DNA of 30,567 nucleotides, from NCBI GenBank assembly GCA_002340325.1, contig DDLV01000132.1:1-30567 (forward strand), written 5' to 3'. This DNA is from Glaciecola sp. UBA2563. Lineage in GTDB: Bacteria; Pseudomonadota; Gammaproteobacteria; Enterobacterales; Alteromonadaceae. The notes under the pieces are model-generated. The model made no database searches, was not told where the DNA came from, and saw only the letters and a list, made by a program, of their open reading frames with translations. Positions 14,935 to 23,183 of the stretch are shown in pieces (positions within the stretch are counted from its first letter, which is position 1; the number at the start of each line of letters is the position of its first letter). The position numbers and the translations under genes are program-made.

Positions 14935-16092
14935 ATGAGCACCGATATTTTCCCCAAAGTTGTGATTACCGGCGATTATTTTTGTAACCGCGAAAATGAG
15001 CGTGAAGAGCTAGGCGCCTATATCTTAAAAGGGCGTCATACGTGGCTGCAAGCACACCGTCGTCACGGCAAAACCTCATTGGTCGCGCAGTGCGTGGAAG
15101 ATTTACAACACTCCCACTCGCTTTACTATTCCCGCGTGTTTTTATCGTTTTCTATCGATGAAGCGGCGTGTATCCGCAAAATCATCAAAAGCATCGACAG
15201 CATTATCCATGCGTTTTTTAACGCTCATGAACCAGAGCAGCCGCTGGGCGAAAAGATGATCCGGTTCGCCAGCTTACTGAGTGAAGTGTTCAGAAAATTA
15301 CAACCGACCATTAGCCTGCAGAACAACCGTCCCGTTATCTCGACGGCAAAAAATTTTGATATTGTGGCTCTAGAAGATGCCCTTGCCGGATTAAATGCAT
15401 TAGCCGCCAAGTTTGATTTTCGAGCGGTCTTATTTATCGATGAGTTTCAAGAAATCGCCAAACTAAAAGAGCACCTCATGCTTGAATCGACCATCCGCGA
15501 GCAAGTAGAAGATGCCACGCATCTAACGTTTATTTTCGCAGGCTCAGAAAAAACACTGATGCAACAGGCCTTCACTAATAAGAAACGACCGCTGTACAAA
15601 CACCTTCAACCGTTTGAAGTGAAGCGTATTTCAACCCCGTGTTACCACAAACATTTAAACAAGCTAGCGCGAGATAGGTGGCAACACCCGATGGATGAAG
15701 ACGCGTTTGAAACGCTCATGTTCTTAACCCAGCGCCACCCCTACTACGTTAATTTTCTTTGCGATGAGCTTTGGAAAAAAGAAATGCCACCGACACGACA
15801 TGATGTCGAAGAGGCATGGAATGTGGTCGTTTATAAAGCGAAGCGCGAAGGGGCTTATCAAGACAGCGCATTAACGTTAAATGAAATACGCGTTATCACC
15901 GGTATTGCAAACGGGTTCACGCAAAACATGACCCGAAAAGATGTTGTTCGCTCACTCGACATGGCCGCTTCATCGATTCAATCGACCTTAAAAGCGCTCA
16001 TCGAAAAAGGCTTCATTGATGAAAATGAAGACGGTTACTATGTTATCGATCCGGGGCTTGCCACGTTTGCATTAAGGCAAGCGGGTAATTAA
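14935..16092 (+). CDS. AAA ATPase with C-terminal winged helix
   Basis: This 385-residue ATPase is of the archaeal-type / STAND-like group. The Walker A is QAHRRHGKTSL (Lys46), with Arg residues in place of the usual glycines, a variant seen in this group. Walker B is AVLFIDEFQE (Asp169-Glu170), and a sensor-like FIFAGSEKTLM follows. The last 80 residues (LTLNEIRVITGI, KDVVRSLDMAASSIQSTLKA and ALIEKGFIDENEDGYYVI) form a winged helix for DNA or partner binding. Such proteins often act as switches in stress or defence. The start has no strong ribosome binding site. It is alone on its strand and converges with the hybrid histidine kinase 1.4 kb away. Its base composition is richer in GC than the genes to the left. 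Confidence 0.88.
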   Translation: MSTDIFPKVVITGDYFCNRENEREELGAYILKGRHTWLQAHRRHGKTSLVAQCVEDLQHSHSLYYSRVFLSFSIDEAACIRKIIKSIDSIIHAFFNAHEPEQPLGEKMIRFASLLSEVFRKLQPTISLQNNRPVISTAKNFDIVALEDALAGLNALAAKFDFRAVLFIDEFQEIAKLKEHLMLESTIREQVEDATHLTFIFAGSEKTLMQQAFTNKKRPLYKHLQPFEVKRISTPCYHKHLNKLARDRWQHPMDEDAFETLMFLTQRHPYYVNFLCDELWKKEMPPTRHDVEEAWNVVVYKAKREGAYQDSALTLNEIRVITGIANGFTQNMTRKDVVRSLDMAASSIQSTLKALIEKGFIDENEDGYYVIDPGLATFALRQAGN

Positions 16093-17459
16093 GACACGCG
16101 CGCTACAAACGCAGCGTCATCATCACAAAATAAAGCGCCTGGGATGCGCAAAACACTCGACAAAAACGCAAGAAAGGCCGGCGTGAAATCGCTCATATTC
16201 GCCCTTAACCTGCACACAAAATTCGGCTCTTATCTCATCGTAGAAGGCGCAATCTTGCAGCCACAAATGGCGACCGATGAGAGACTGTGTAGACAACAAA
16301 AACGTCCTCAACACATGACACAAAACATCACATCTAGCGCCGCGCAAGCGAGCCTTTTTCGCACGCAATTTGCGTATTTTTAGCACCACTTTCACGGCGC
16401 ATATGTGGCGGCATGTTTAACAAAAATAAGCGAACCCCGAGACAACAAACCGGACAACATTCAGCGTGGCTTTCACAAAAAACGTGACAAAAATAGCCAA
16501 CCAACGCCTGGCATTTTTTGCAAGCGCGCGGCGTTTTATCATGACGACTTTGTCGGTAAGTTTTCACCCAACTCGGTCCTAAAATACGCACACCAAGTAA
16601 CCACTTTTACGCGCACTTTCATCAACAATGTGACGACAAAATTTCGCGACTTCCGCCGCTTTTTCGTGACACGTTTTAACCTCATCATCCTGTCAAACCC
16701 GCGGCATTTTCAGCAAACGCCAAAAAAGGCTGTTTTTCGCAACATCCCCCCAAAAATAACAGGGGTGATTCACCCTTAAGCCCTGATTTTATTGGGCTAG
16801 CGCCAAGGGTGAATCGCTTTTTGGGCAAAAAAGACCCATTTTTGGTAAAAAATACACCTAGGTGAATCGCCTCCAGCCCAGTAAACATGCGCCGTGACAC
16901 AAATCTGATTCACCCCCCTGTAAATAGACACCCTAACGTGAATCGCCCCAGAGGCCGCTAATGGCGAGGGTTTGATTAGCATGGCAACGCCTGCGTTATG
17001 TGTGACACGACTAAAGCGCAAAAAACGGGGACCGCGCACAATGCGCATGAAGCACGGTTTTTATCAAAACGGATAGCGTTCCGGTCGCCGCCTTATCGCG
17101 CCGCGGGCATGCACGTTTTGGCAAGGTTGTGCCAACATGCTTGATAACATTGCGACACATGTGCAGGAAATTTATTGTCACGGGAACGTCAGTCATCATA
17201 GAGCAAAATGCGCAACACTTTCTAACCCTCGGTGGGTATTTCACGACACATGCTCCTCCCACCCAGCCGCCCTGCCCAGCACATAAGACGCTTCCCAAGT
17301 GACGACATGTACGTTTGACGCGCAGACTCGTCTAATACACACCGCTAGCAACCTTAACCTGCGGCATAAAGCGAGAACACGTTTGGATGTTATTGGGTGC
17401 TTTTTTTATGCTTTAAGGAATAAGAAAAACGTAGGTACGCGTTGCATTCACCCGGCGTC
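16093..17459. other. 1.4-kb stretch with no convincing gene
   Basis: This lies between two convergent genes. Several overlapping open frames exist on both strands, but all are low-complexity translations of A/C-rich or CG-rich DNA without ribosome binding sites or family features. The + strand is rich in A and C. GTGACA-type words recur (for example near 16485, 16665, 16893 and 16999), and a cluster of five GTGAATC motifs is listed separately. It may be decayed DNA or a regulatory or structural region. Confidence 0.5.
16763..16947. repeat. Cluster of five GTGAATC motifs
   Basis: The core GTGAATC occurs at 16767-16775 and 16907-16915 on the - strand, and at 16807-16817, 16861-16870 and 16938-16947 on the + strand, spaced 31-54 bases. 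A fuller consensus is GGTGAATCGCC. The first copy is a perfect odd palindrome (GGGTGATTCACCC, 16763-16775). Copies 1 and 2 also form the arms of a larger hairpin around GCCC...GGGC. A protein-binding array is possible. Confidence 0.55.
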
Positions 17460-18839
17460 TTATGACGACACAATGGATGATGTCTCAGTAGGTGATTTCT
17501 CAGTAAATAATGAAACAAGCTGCGCGCGCAAACATTGATAAAGCGCCTCTGGCAACAGCGGCTTGCCCAAATGCGCGGAAAACCCGCACTGCAAATAATG
17601 CGTAACCTCATCCTTCATGACATTTGCGGTAAACGCAATGATGGGCACGGCAACATTCTCCAAGCGCAATGTTTCACACGCCGCAACGCCGTCCATCACC
17701 GGCATGTGAATGTCCATAAAGATGATAGCCGGCGCGTGTTGTTTGACCGCGCTTATCGCTTGTGCGCCATCAGTGACCGAGACGACAGTGGCGTTGGTCG
17801 GCGCCAGCATAAAGGCCAATAATTCAAGGTTGATGGCATTATCATCGGCGATAAGAATCGTCATCCCGGTTAAATTTGGCGCACCGGTGTGTGATGAAAG
17901 GTTATTCACTCTCGTTGCACATTCGCTATCACCATGGCCATCATTAACGCCAGCACCATCGTCATCATTATCGTCATCATTTTCACACGCCAGCAAGGGC
18001 ATTCGCGGCAACACAAGCCTCACCGTGGTGCCCACCCCTTTGACGCTATCAATGGCAATCGTGCCTTGCATGAGCTGCACCAAATCGCGCGTAATAGCCA
18101 ACCCAAGCCCGGTGCCGCCGTGCGCACGCGTTGTACAGCGTTCAGCCTGTTTATAGCGGTCAAACACAGTGGCCAGCGCTTTTTTTGACATCCCCACGCC
18201 CGTATCGCAGATATCCATACACAACGCCAATGGAGTGTTCGCGCACGCGTGCGCATCATCATTAACGCGCGTAACATCAAGGGTTGTTAACCACAATCGA
18301 ACGGTGACCTGACCGCGCGGGGTAAATTTAACGGCATTGCCGATAAGGTTGGTCAATATTTGCGAAAAGCGCACCGGATCGCCTTGCCACCGAGCGTCCA
18401 TGCCAGCACCCATACCAGAGGCAATGTTAAGGCGTAACGTCGTAGACTGTTGACGGGCAAGCGGGTGCAGTGACGCTATCACTGCATACACCCTTTCGCG
18501 CAACGAAAAGTCGATACGTTCAAGCGTTAGCGCATTGGCCTTAAGCTTTGAAAAATCCAAGATATCATTGACAAGGCGCAGCATTGAGGTGGCCGGCACC
18601 AGGGCTTTATCCACCCATACACGTTCATCTGGCTGCACCACCCTCTCTTGCAACATATGCAAATACCCCAACACCCCGTTAAGCAGCGTTCGAATTTCAT
18701 GACTCATGCACGCCAGGAAATCTTCTGTGGCGCGCTGCGCCTCAAGTGCCGCTGCGTTTTGCGCCTCGAGTGCGGCAATTTTTGCCTCTAGCACGTCAAT
18801 ATGAGATTGGCGCATATCCGCGCGAGGAATGAGTTTCAT
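17460..18839 (-). CDS. Soluble hybrid histidine kinase with receiver domain
   Basis: This is a signalling kinase that passes phosphate from its own His to its own Asp. It begins with a short coiled coil (residues 10-40, EAQ-rich), then the dimerization domain with His47 in FLACMSHEIRT. The family usually has HEIRTPLNG; here Pro is replaced by Leu. The ATP domain has the N box (Asn164, Asn168), DTGVG (212-216) and GGTGLGLAI (241-249). An acidic linker (DDDNDDDGAG) leads to a receiver with Asp332/333, phosphoacceptor Asp376 and Lys426. There is no membrane helix and no sensor domain, so the signal must come from a partner or from the coiled coil. No response regulator or Hpt gene is adjacent. 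The start lacks a clear ribosome binding site. Confidence 0.9.
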   Translation of the reverse strand: MKLIPRADMRQSHIDVLEAKIAALEAQNAAALEAQRATEDFLACMSHEIRTLLNGVLGYLHMLQERVVQPDERVWVDKALVPATSMLRLVNDILDFSKLKANALTLERIDFSLRERVYAVIASLHPLARQQSTTLRLNIASGMGAGMDARWQGDPVRFSQILTNLIGNAVKFTPRGQVTVRLWLTTLDVTRVNDDAHACANTPLALCMDICDTGVGMSKKALATVFDRYKQAERCTTRAHGGTGLGLAITRDLVQLMQGTIAIDSVKGVGTTVRLVLPRMPLLACENDDDNDDDGAGVNDGHGDSECATRVNNLSSHTGAPNLTGMTILIADDNAINLELLAFMLAPTNATVVSVTDGAQAISAVKQHAPAIIFMDIHMPVMDGVAACETLRLENVAVPIIAFTANVMKDEVTHYLQCGFSAHLGKPLLPEALYQCLRAQLVSLFTEKSPTETSSIVSS

Positions 18840-19408
18840 GCAACACGTAATGGGAAACGAGAGGGTATCTTTTGTATCGTAAACACTCGACTAACGTTTA
18901 TAGTCTGTTTCACATTTTTTTTACGAGACATCAACATATTACCCGCCCTGCCCCATTACGTCAGCATCAAGACATATACCTTCACACGCCGCATCTGCCA
19001 GGCAAAAAAACGAAACGCAGCGAGCGCCAATAGCATGCAATTGCGCATCAGCAACACCCTACTAACATATACACTCCTAAAAGCGCGCGAAACGCGCCAG
19101 TTACCAAAAAAACGGTTCGGCGCACCTCCAAACAACCTAAACCCGCAAAATCGCCTTACAGGGCGTTACAGCGCATATACGCATGAGGTAGATAAATACC
19201 GCTACAAAAGAGGAGGCGTATATTCCCTATACCCTCAGCAATTACACACCTTAAATGAAATAGCCTACCCAACAAGATGGCCGATAGGCCATATAGTGAG
19301 CGAACGCGAACGGTAACCTTTATCCACCTTAACGCCCCTACACATGTATATCCGCGACAAACACACCCTACATACCCACAAGTCTCACATCGCGCCTTTA
19401 AAAACTAA
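18840..19408. other. A/C-rich stretch upstream of the kinase, no convincing gene
   Basis: A 171-codon frame on the + strand (18801-19316) has no ribosome binding site, overlaps the kinase start and gives an unstructured, basic translation, so I do not call it. The + strand is markedly C-rich and G-poor (for example 19340-19400). TTATCCACC at 19319-19327 resembles a DnaA box with one mismatch. This may be an outer part of the origin region. Confidence 0.4.
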
Positions 19409-19617
19409 GGCGAAGCCGTTTAACTTCTCGCGGCATCTGGCGAAGCCAGATTGCAAAGCGAGGCTTTATAGCAGTGAATTGCTCGAGAAGAGCAAGAGCA
19501 CGCAGTGCTTAAAATAAAAAGAATAACTGAGCGAAGCGAAGGCATTACTAGGCCATGCGAAGCATGGGGCGCAGTGAGCGAAGCGAACGGAGGGTAGGTT
19601 TTTTTGCGCAGCAAAAA
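19409..19617 (+). repeat. Array of about ten mini stem-loops, most with GNA triloops
   Basis: In + orientation: GGC-GAA-GCC (19409-19417), ATCTGGC-GAA-GCCAGAT (19435-19451), AAAGC-GAG-GCTTT (19455-19467), AGCAG-TGAA-TTGCT (19470-19483), GCTC-GAGAA-GAGC (19481-19493), AGCAC-GCA-GTGCT (19497-19509), GC-GAA-GC (19531-19537), CCATGC-GAA-GCATGG (19553-19567), GC-GAA-GC (19578-19584) and TTTTTGC-GCA-GCAAAAA (19601-19617). Eight of ten have a GNA triloop closed by a G-C or C-G pair, a design known to make unusually stable single-stranded DNA hairpins. The array stops 32 bases before a perfect DnaA box. Confidence 0.75.
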
Positions 19618-19648
19618 TAAAAATCGGAGGAATGTTAATTGAAATGGG

Positions 19649-20082
19649 TTATCCACAATATTTGTTTTGTAATTCATAGCATGATTAATATATATAATAT
19701 GGATAAAAGAAGAAAAGAATAAAAGAATTTATAATTTTAAAAAAACTAAATAAAACAATATATTACAGAATATCATGGCTTTTTTTTGGGAGCAGTAACA
19801 TCCAGCAATGCTCAAACGGGAGTCATAGCATCCACATGTTTCTCATCATGGGAGTTGTAGCATCCACATAAGGGAGCTAAAACATCCACTTTGAGTATCA
19901 TAGGGGAGTCATAGCGTCCACTTCAATATAGCCGATCGCCCACATTATTAATCATTAAACTTTAAATTGCAGTGCCGGGGAGCCATAACATCCACCTTAT
20001 GGGAGCCAAAACTACCACGTAAGGGAGTTATAGCGTCCACATAAGGGAGTCAAAACATCCACTTTATCCAAACTTATCCACA
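19649..20082. other. Plasmid replication origin (oriV)
   Basis: The origin contains all parts expected of an iteron plasmid: a perfect DnaA box TTATCCACA at 19649-19657, a strongly AT-rich segment at about 19660-19787 for strand opening, nine iterons (19788-20062), a near-perfect box TTATCCAAA (20064-20072) and a second perfect box TTATCCACA (20074-20082) inside the last codons of the initiator gene. It lies downstream of the initiator gene instead of upstream, where most iterons are found. Confidence 0.85.
19788..20062 (+). repeat. Nine 18-bp iterons in two groups
   Basis: The consensus is GGGAGTCATAGCATCCAC. Copies start at 19788, 19818, 19850, 19872, 19904, then 19978, 20001, 20023 and 20045. 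The first group has five copies spaced 22-32 bases, the second four spaced 22-23 bases (two helical turns), with 56 bases between groups. Variation is mostly at positions 6-12, while GGGAG and CCAC are nearly fixed. These are the expected binding sites of the adjacent initiator. All are in the same orientation. Confidence 0.92.
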
Positions 20083-21110
20083 GACGTTAATTGACCATCT
20101 TGTGCTGCTTGGGAGTTTAAGCTTGCACGTTTATTAGCTGCTTTTTGCTCTCTCTGGAATTCAGAGGATGCCAAGACATTATATTTTACATCTACAATCG
20201 TTTTTCCGGATTTACGAACATCCATATTAAATGATCGGAGAACTTGTTTGTCGATCAACTCTTTAAGAGCGGATACAACTTTTTTGCGATTGTCAGTATC
20301 ACGCCCTTGCCTCAATAACCCGCTATTTGTAAGGTCTGAATACATGAAATGATAATCTTGAATAATACTCGCATTTGTATAGCGGTTAATTAAGCGTTTG
20401 TATATCCACCTAGCGAGCTGTTCATCACACGTCATAAGTCTGTCGTAATTAAACTGCCTATATTCAAGCTCATTGATACTTTTGCTCACAAAAAGAGGTA
20501 ATCGCCCCATGTGATGAGCGTCTGTGTCTGCAATATAGTCATCACGACCAACTGTAACTAGGTCTTGAATGATTGAGCCTCTCCATACCTCTTTTTCGCC
20601 GTGATAGAGTGTAATGATGCACGAACTCATCACCTCAATTGAGTGTTTAATTTGTTCAATACTGCGCGAGCGTTTACGAGATTTCAGTTCCCTGTATATC
20701 ATCCGTAATGTAAATCGAACCCAACTTTCGACATTTTGAACATCATGATATCCATAGAGCTGCATTGTAAAAATTTTCTTCAAGGCTTCTTCTATCAACT
20801 CTTCCGAAACGCTAGGAAAAAAGGCTTTGTAACTCCCGTCTTTTTGTTCAATTAAAGCGGGTTGAATTTTTACTGTGTAATCTTGGTTTTTATATCTATA
20901 AGGCCACTTATAAGGATCTGCGTGACCTGTCGAAGTGCGCAGCTTTTCGGCCTGAGCAGGCGTTAAAAAATATTTTGGAATGCTTTCCCAAATTTCTACC
21001 GTGTTTGAAACCGTGCTTTCGTCATTGCTAATAAAAGATCCGAACAGATCGAGCTGATGGCTTCTTTGCTGAATAGTAGGTGGCGTTTTATTCTTGTCCA
21101 TTTTTGCCAT
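20064..21110 (-). CDS. Plasmid replication initiator protein
   Basis: This 348-residue protein should bind the adjacent iterons and open the origin. The assignment rests on context: its stop codon abuts the last iteron and it is the third gene of a par operon. The body (residues 85-300) is strand-helix alternating with basic stretches (YRELKSRKRSRSIEQIKHSIE, WIYKRLINRYTNASIIQDYH), consistent with paired winged helices as in plasmid initiators that bind iterons. The N-terminal 40 residues and the C-terminus (QREQKAANKRASLNSQAAQD) look flexible. The start is nine bases after the small partition gene. I do not recognise the exact initiator family. Confidence 0.8.
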   Translation of the reverse strand: MAKMDKNKTPPTIQQRSHQLDLFGSFISNDESTVSNTVEIWESIPKYFLTPAQAEKLRTSTGHADPYKWPYRYKNQDYTVKIQPALIEQKDGSYKAFFPSVSEELIEEALKKIFTMQLYGYHDVQNVESWVRFTLRMIYRELKSRKRSRSIEQIKHSIEVMSSCIITLYHGEKEVWRGSIIQDLVTVGRDDYIADTDAHHMGRLPLFVSKSINELEYRQFNYDRLMTCDEQLARWIYKRLINRYTNASIIQDYHFMYSDLTNSGLLRQGRDTDNRKKVVSALKELIDKQVLRSFNMDVRKSGKTIVDVKYNVLASSEFQREQKAANKRASLNSQAAQDGQLTSVDKFG

Positions 21111-21119
21111 GAAATTGTA

Positions 21120-21458
21120 TCAACCGTTCTTTATCTCTCGTTTCAAAGCTTCCATAGCTCGCTCTAATACATATGCATGATTCCATTTCGGGCGCTGTGA
21201 TTTACCAAAGCTCTTAAAATCATCAATAACGCTTTTAGGTCCACGAATAAGTACCTGCTCTTCAGGTTCTTTTTTTGGTTTAGGAGCTGTCGTAGGTTTT
21301 GGCTCACGACTTGTAAACCCCTGCTCTTCTGCAATTTCACGCACTTGGTCAAGATTAGGCTTGTCGTCTCCAGAGTGTGGATTCGACATCCATTCAGAGG
21401 CGTCTATATCATCTAAAGCATCCCCAAAATCGAATTTTTTCTTGGTGTCTGTGTTCAT
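21120..21458 (-). CDS. Small partition-type DNA-binding protein
   Basis: This 112-residue protein has an acidic N-terminal half, a Pro/Lys linker (PKPTTAPKPKKEPEE) and a C-terminal domain (EQVLIRGPKSVIDDFKSFGK, then WNHAYVLERAMEALKREI) with the strand-helix-helix pattern of ribbon-helix-helix centromere binders. It overlaps parA by ATGA and precedes rep by nine bases. By place and shape it is the ParB-equivalent (ParG-like) partner that binds the centromere and stimulates ParA; this is inference from the operon and fold pattern. Confidence 0.72.
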   Translation of the reverse strand: MNTDTKKKFDFGDALDDIDASEWMSNPHSGDDKPNLDQVREIAEEQGFTSREPKPTTAPKPKKEPEEQVLIRGPKSVIDDFKSFGKSQRPKWNHAYVLERAMEALKREIKNG

Positions 21459-22147
21459 GCTGTCACCTGTTTACGCTTCTTCGGTGTTTTGGCTTTAAAT
21501 ATAGATATGACCTCCCCAGCAAAAGAGCGGGCATTTGCAATAGCGTCATCAAGCTTATACGTGCTGGAGGGCAGTTCTTCAAGTGAGCATTGATGATCGA
21601 ATATCATTTTAAAGGCATTACGCTCTGTAAGCTGAGTCGATAAAACAGGGATATCCGCAGCTTCTAACTGTTCGGTCAAGCTGCGCTCAATTTTGGTTCG
21701 AATAGCAGCCCTCATCCGCGTCATAAGCACAGCAAATGGAATCTTGCGACCCATCCCCTTTTCTTGCTGACGAATAAGCTTGATCGCGTCAGCGGCACTT
21801 TCACCCTCCATAGGCCCGGCTTGGGTTGGAATAATCACTAGGTCAGAACGGCTAATAGCGAAAGCAACTAGCATTGAGCTAGTACCTTCTAAGTCAATGA
21901 TGACGAAAGGTGATTTTGACTTAGCCTCGTCTATAACATCAATGATATTTTCTTCTGTAGGCTTAGATTCGATAGTCATTTTTTCGGGAACACTACCACC
22001 TTTTCCCCATTTAACTGACCATTGCCGTGGGTCGCAGTCAATAACAGTAACGCCTAGTCCTTTTTGTGAAAGTTCTGTGGCGAGTAGCATTGCTGCAGTA
22101 GTCTTTCCCGCCCCACCCTTTGGGCTTGCAAGGCTGATAACTGGCAT
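21455..22147 (-). CDS. parA: ParA-family partition ATPase
   Basis: This 230-residue ATPase drives plasmid segregation. The deviant Walker A is KGGAGKTT (residues 10-17, with the signature first Lys), then VIDCDPRQWSVKWGKG (the ParA A' motif) and VIIDLEGTSS (Walker B). It is the short, Walker-only type without an N-terminal DNA-binding domain, so autoregulation is likely done by its small partner. It starts ATG after about 150 bases of AT-rich DNA and is followed by the partner gene (four-base overlap) and the initiator gene. Rep and partition are thus co-transcribed. Confidence 0.93.
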   Translation of the reverse strand: MPVISLASPKGGAGKTTAAMLLATELSQKGLGVTVIDCDPRQWSVKWGKGGSVPEKMTIESKPTEENIIDVIDEAKSKSPFVIIDLEGTSSMLVAFAISRSDLVIIPTQAGPMEGESAADAIKLIRQQEKGMGRKIPFAVLMTRMRAAIRTKIERSLTEQLEAADIPVLSTQLTERNAFKMIFDHQCSLEELPSSTYKLDDAIANARSFAGEVISIFKAKTPKKRKQVTA

Positions 22148-22326
22148 GTAACACCTCTTGAATTAGAGAGAATTTAATAACTTAGTGTTGATAACATCAA
22201 TTTAGCACACAGATGAAATATAGCAATAGATACTAAAACATATATATATCTATTAAAATATATTTATATATATTGATATTATTTTATATAAAGCGCTTAT
22301 GGTCGTAATTTTTATGCCCTACTTAC
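22148..22326. promoter_or_regulatory. AT-rich promoter/centromere candidate upstream of parA
   Basis: About 180 bases of very AT-rich DNA contain runs of ATATAT and an inverted pair ATAGATA ... TATCTAT around 22225-22255. In par operons of this type the centromere and the operator lie here. No regular direct repeats that would prove a centromere are visible to me. The stretch also ends the broken reading frame listed next. Confidence 0.4.
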
Positions 22327-22554
22327 CGAGCATTCGGACGAATCAAATCCGCGATTGAAGGACATGATTTCACCGTACCTATGCTGCCATTAAAATTCTC
22401 AAAAGTATTCAACACGATTTTTGAGAGGGAATTATCAATTAAACAATTGATGCAGATAGAGCCACTCGCAAAATACAATTACCGTGATGTGTCAGCGCAA
22501 TTCGACCAGATTTACAACGCTATCGATTCAGCAGAGGAGGGAACATATGCTTAG
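22327..22554 (+). pseudogene. 3' remnant of a second ParA-like gene
   Basis: The frame from about 22327 reads RAFGRIKSAIEGHDFTVPML, then FSKVFNTIFERELSIKQLMQ, IEPLAKYNYRDVSAQFDQIY and a stop at 22552. It is protein-like throughout, 75 codons, and lacks a start because upstream DNA is the AT-rich parA leader. Its stop overlaps the ATG of a small DNA-binding gene exactly as expected for a parA / partner pair. The match to ParA C-termini is by style and context, so the family call is moderate. Confidence 0.55.
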
Positions 22555-22831
22555 CAAAAACAGTCTAGCAGCACTTAAAGCACCTAAGAAAGAAGATGCT
22601 TATCAGCCTGTGTTACATCGTGTTCAAACAGCGTCAGAAACGCCATCGAAAGTGAAAAGGAATACGATAGGTCGGCCACCCAAAGCAAAAGCACAAAAGA
22701 GAACGTATAAGATAACGTTATCTTTAACACCTAAACAAGGTGAGGAAATTAGCGCAAAGGCTGGGATAGCAGGGGAGGCGACTTATCTGTATGACCAGCT
22801 GTTAAGGGCAGGGATAATATCGTCTGATTAG
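22547..22831 (+). CDS. Small DNA-binding protein, partner of the broken ParA-like gene
   Basis: This 94-residue protein has a basic flexible first half (SKVKRNTIGRPPKAKAQKRT) and a C-terminal strand-helix-helix (YKITLSLTPKQGEEISAKAG, EATYLYDQLLRAGI) typical of ribbon-helix-helix partition or accessory proteins. The ATG at 22547 is preceded by GGAGGG at six bases and overlaps the stop of the ParA-like remnant. A longer frame from 22484 is the same protein with an unlikely extension. Without its ATPase it may now act only as a DNA binder, or be moving toward loss. Confidence 0.7.
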   Translation: MLSKNSLAALKAPKKEDAYQPVLHRVQTASETPSKVKRNTIGRPPKAKAQKRTYKITLSLTPKQGEEISAKAGIAGEATYLYDQLLRAGIISSD

Positions 22832-22924
22832 TTACGCCTTGTCAGTCAGTCGTGCGTAACATTCAAGGTTGTCTCGTTCACTTGTGACTTATACCATCGC
22901 AATACTATTAACAAGAAGGTGTTT

Positions 22925-23050
22925 ATGTCCAAAAATATCTCATCCAACGTCGAGCGGCTATCTGCTAAAGGGCAGGGTAGACGGTTCGTTCTATCAAAAC
23001 CGTTATCACTGTCGCTTTGGGTCACGGGAACGCCAGTAAAACGTACTTAA
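22925..23050 (+). CDS. Possible 41-residue basic peptide
   Basis: An ATG with AAGAAGG seven bases upstream opens a frame giving SKNISSNVERLSAKGQGRRF and a stop at 23048. It is Ser-, Arg- and Lys-rich and not recognised. It lies between the partition remnant and oriT. The ribosome binding site is the main argument; it may be the head of a lost gene. A GTTACGC/GCGTAAC inverted pair lies just before it (22831-22860). Confidence 0.3.
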   Translation: MSKNISSNVERLSAKGQGRRFVLSKPLSLSLWVTGTPVKRT

Positions 23051-23183
23051 CCCACCACTAGCGAATGAAGATATTACACGGCGGCTTCGCTGCAGTGTTG
23101 ATGTCTTTTTTTTTGATAAATATCGTCAAGGCGGCAGCCGCTGCCTCGCAGAGCAGGCCTGTTGAGCGTCAGCGAATAAAAGG

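Noticed and set aside
16405..16779. A 124-codon open frame in the gene-free region
   Set aside because: No ribosome binding site, no family features, and competing frames on both strands of the same biased sequence.
18801..19316. A 171-codon open frame on the + strand
   Set aside because: It overlaps the kinase start, has no ribosome binding site, and its translation is basic and unstructured; it reflects stop-poor A/C-rich DNA.
19788..20062. The regular repeats as a CRISPR array
   Set aside because: Repeats are 18 bases with short spacers of 4-14 bases in most cases, lie beside rep and DnaA boxes, and no cas genes are present; they are iterons.
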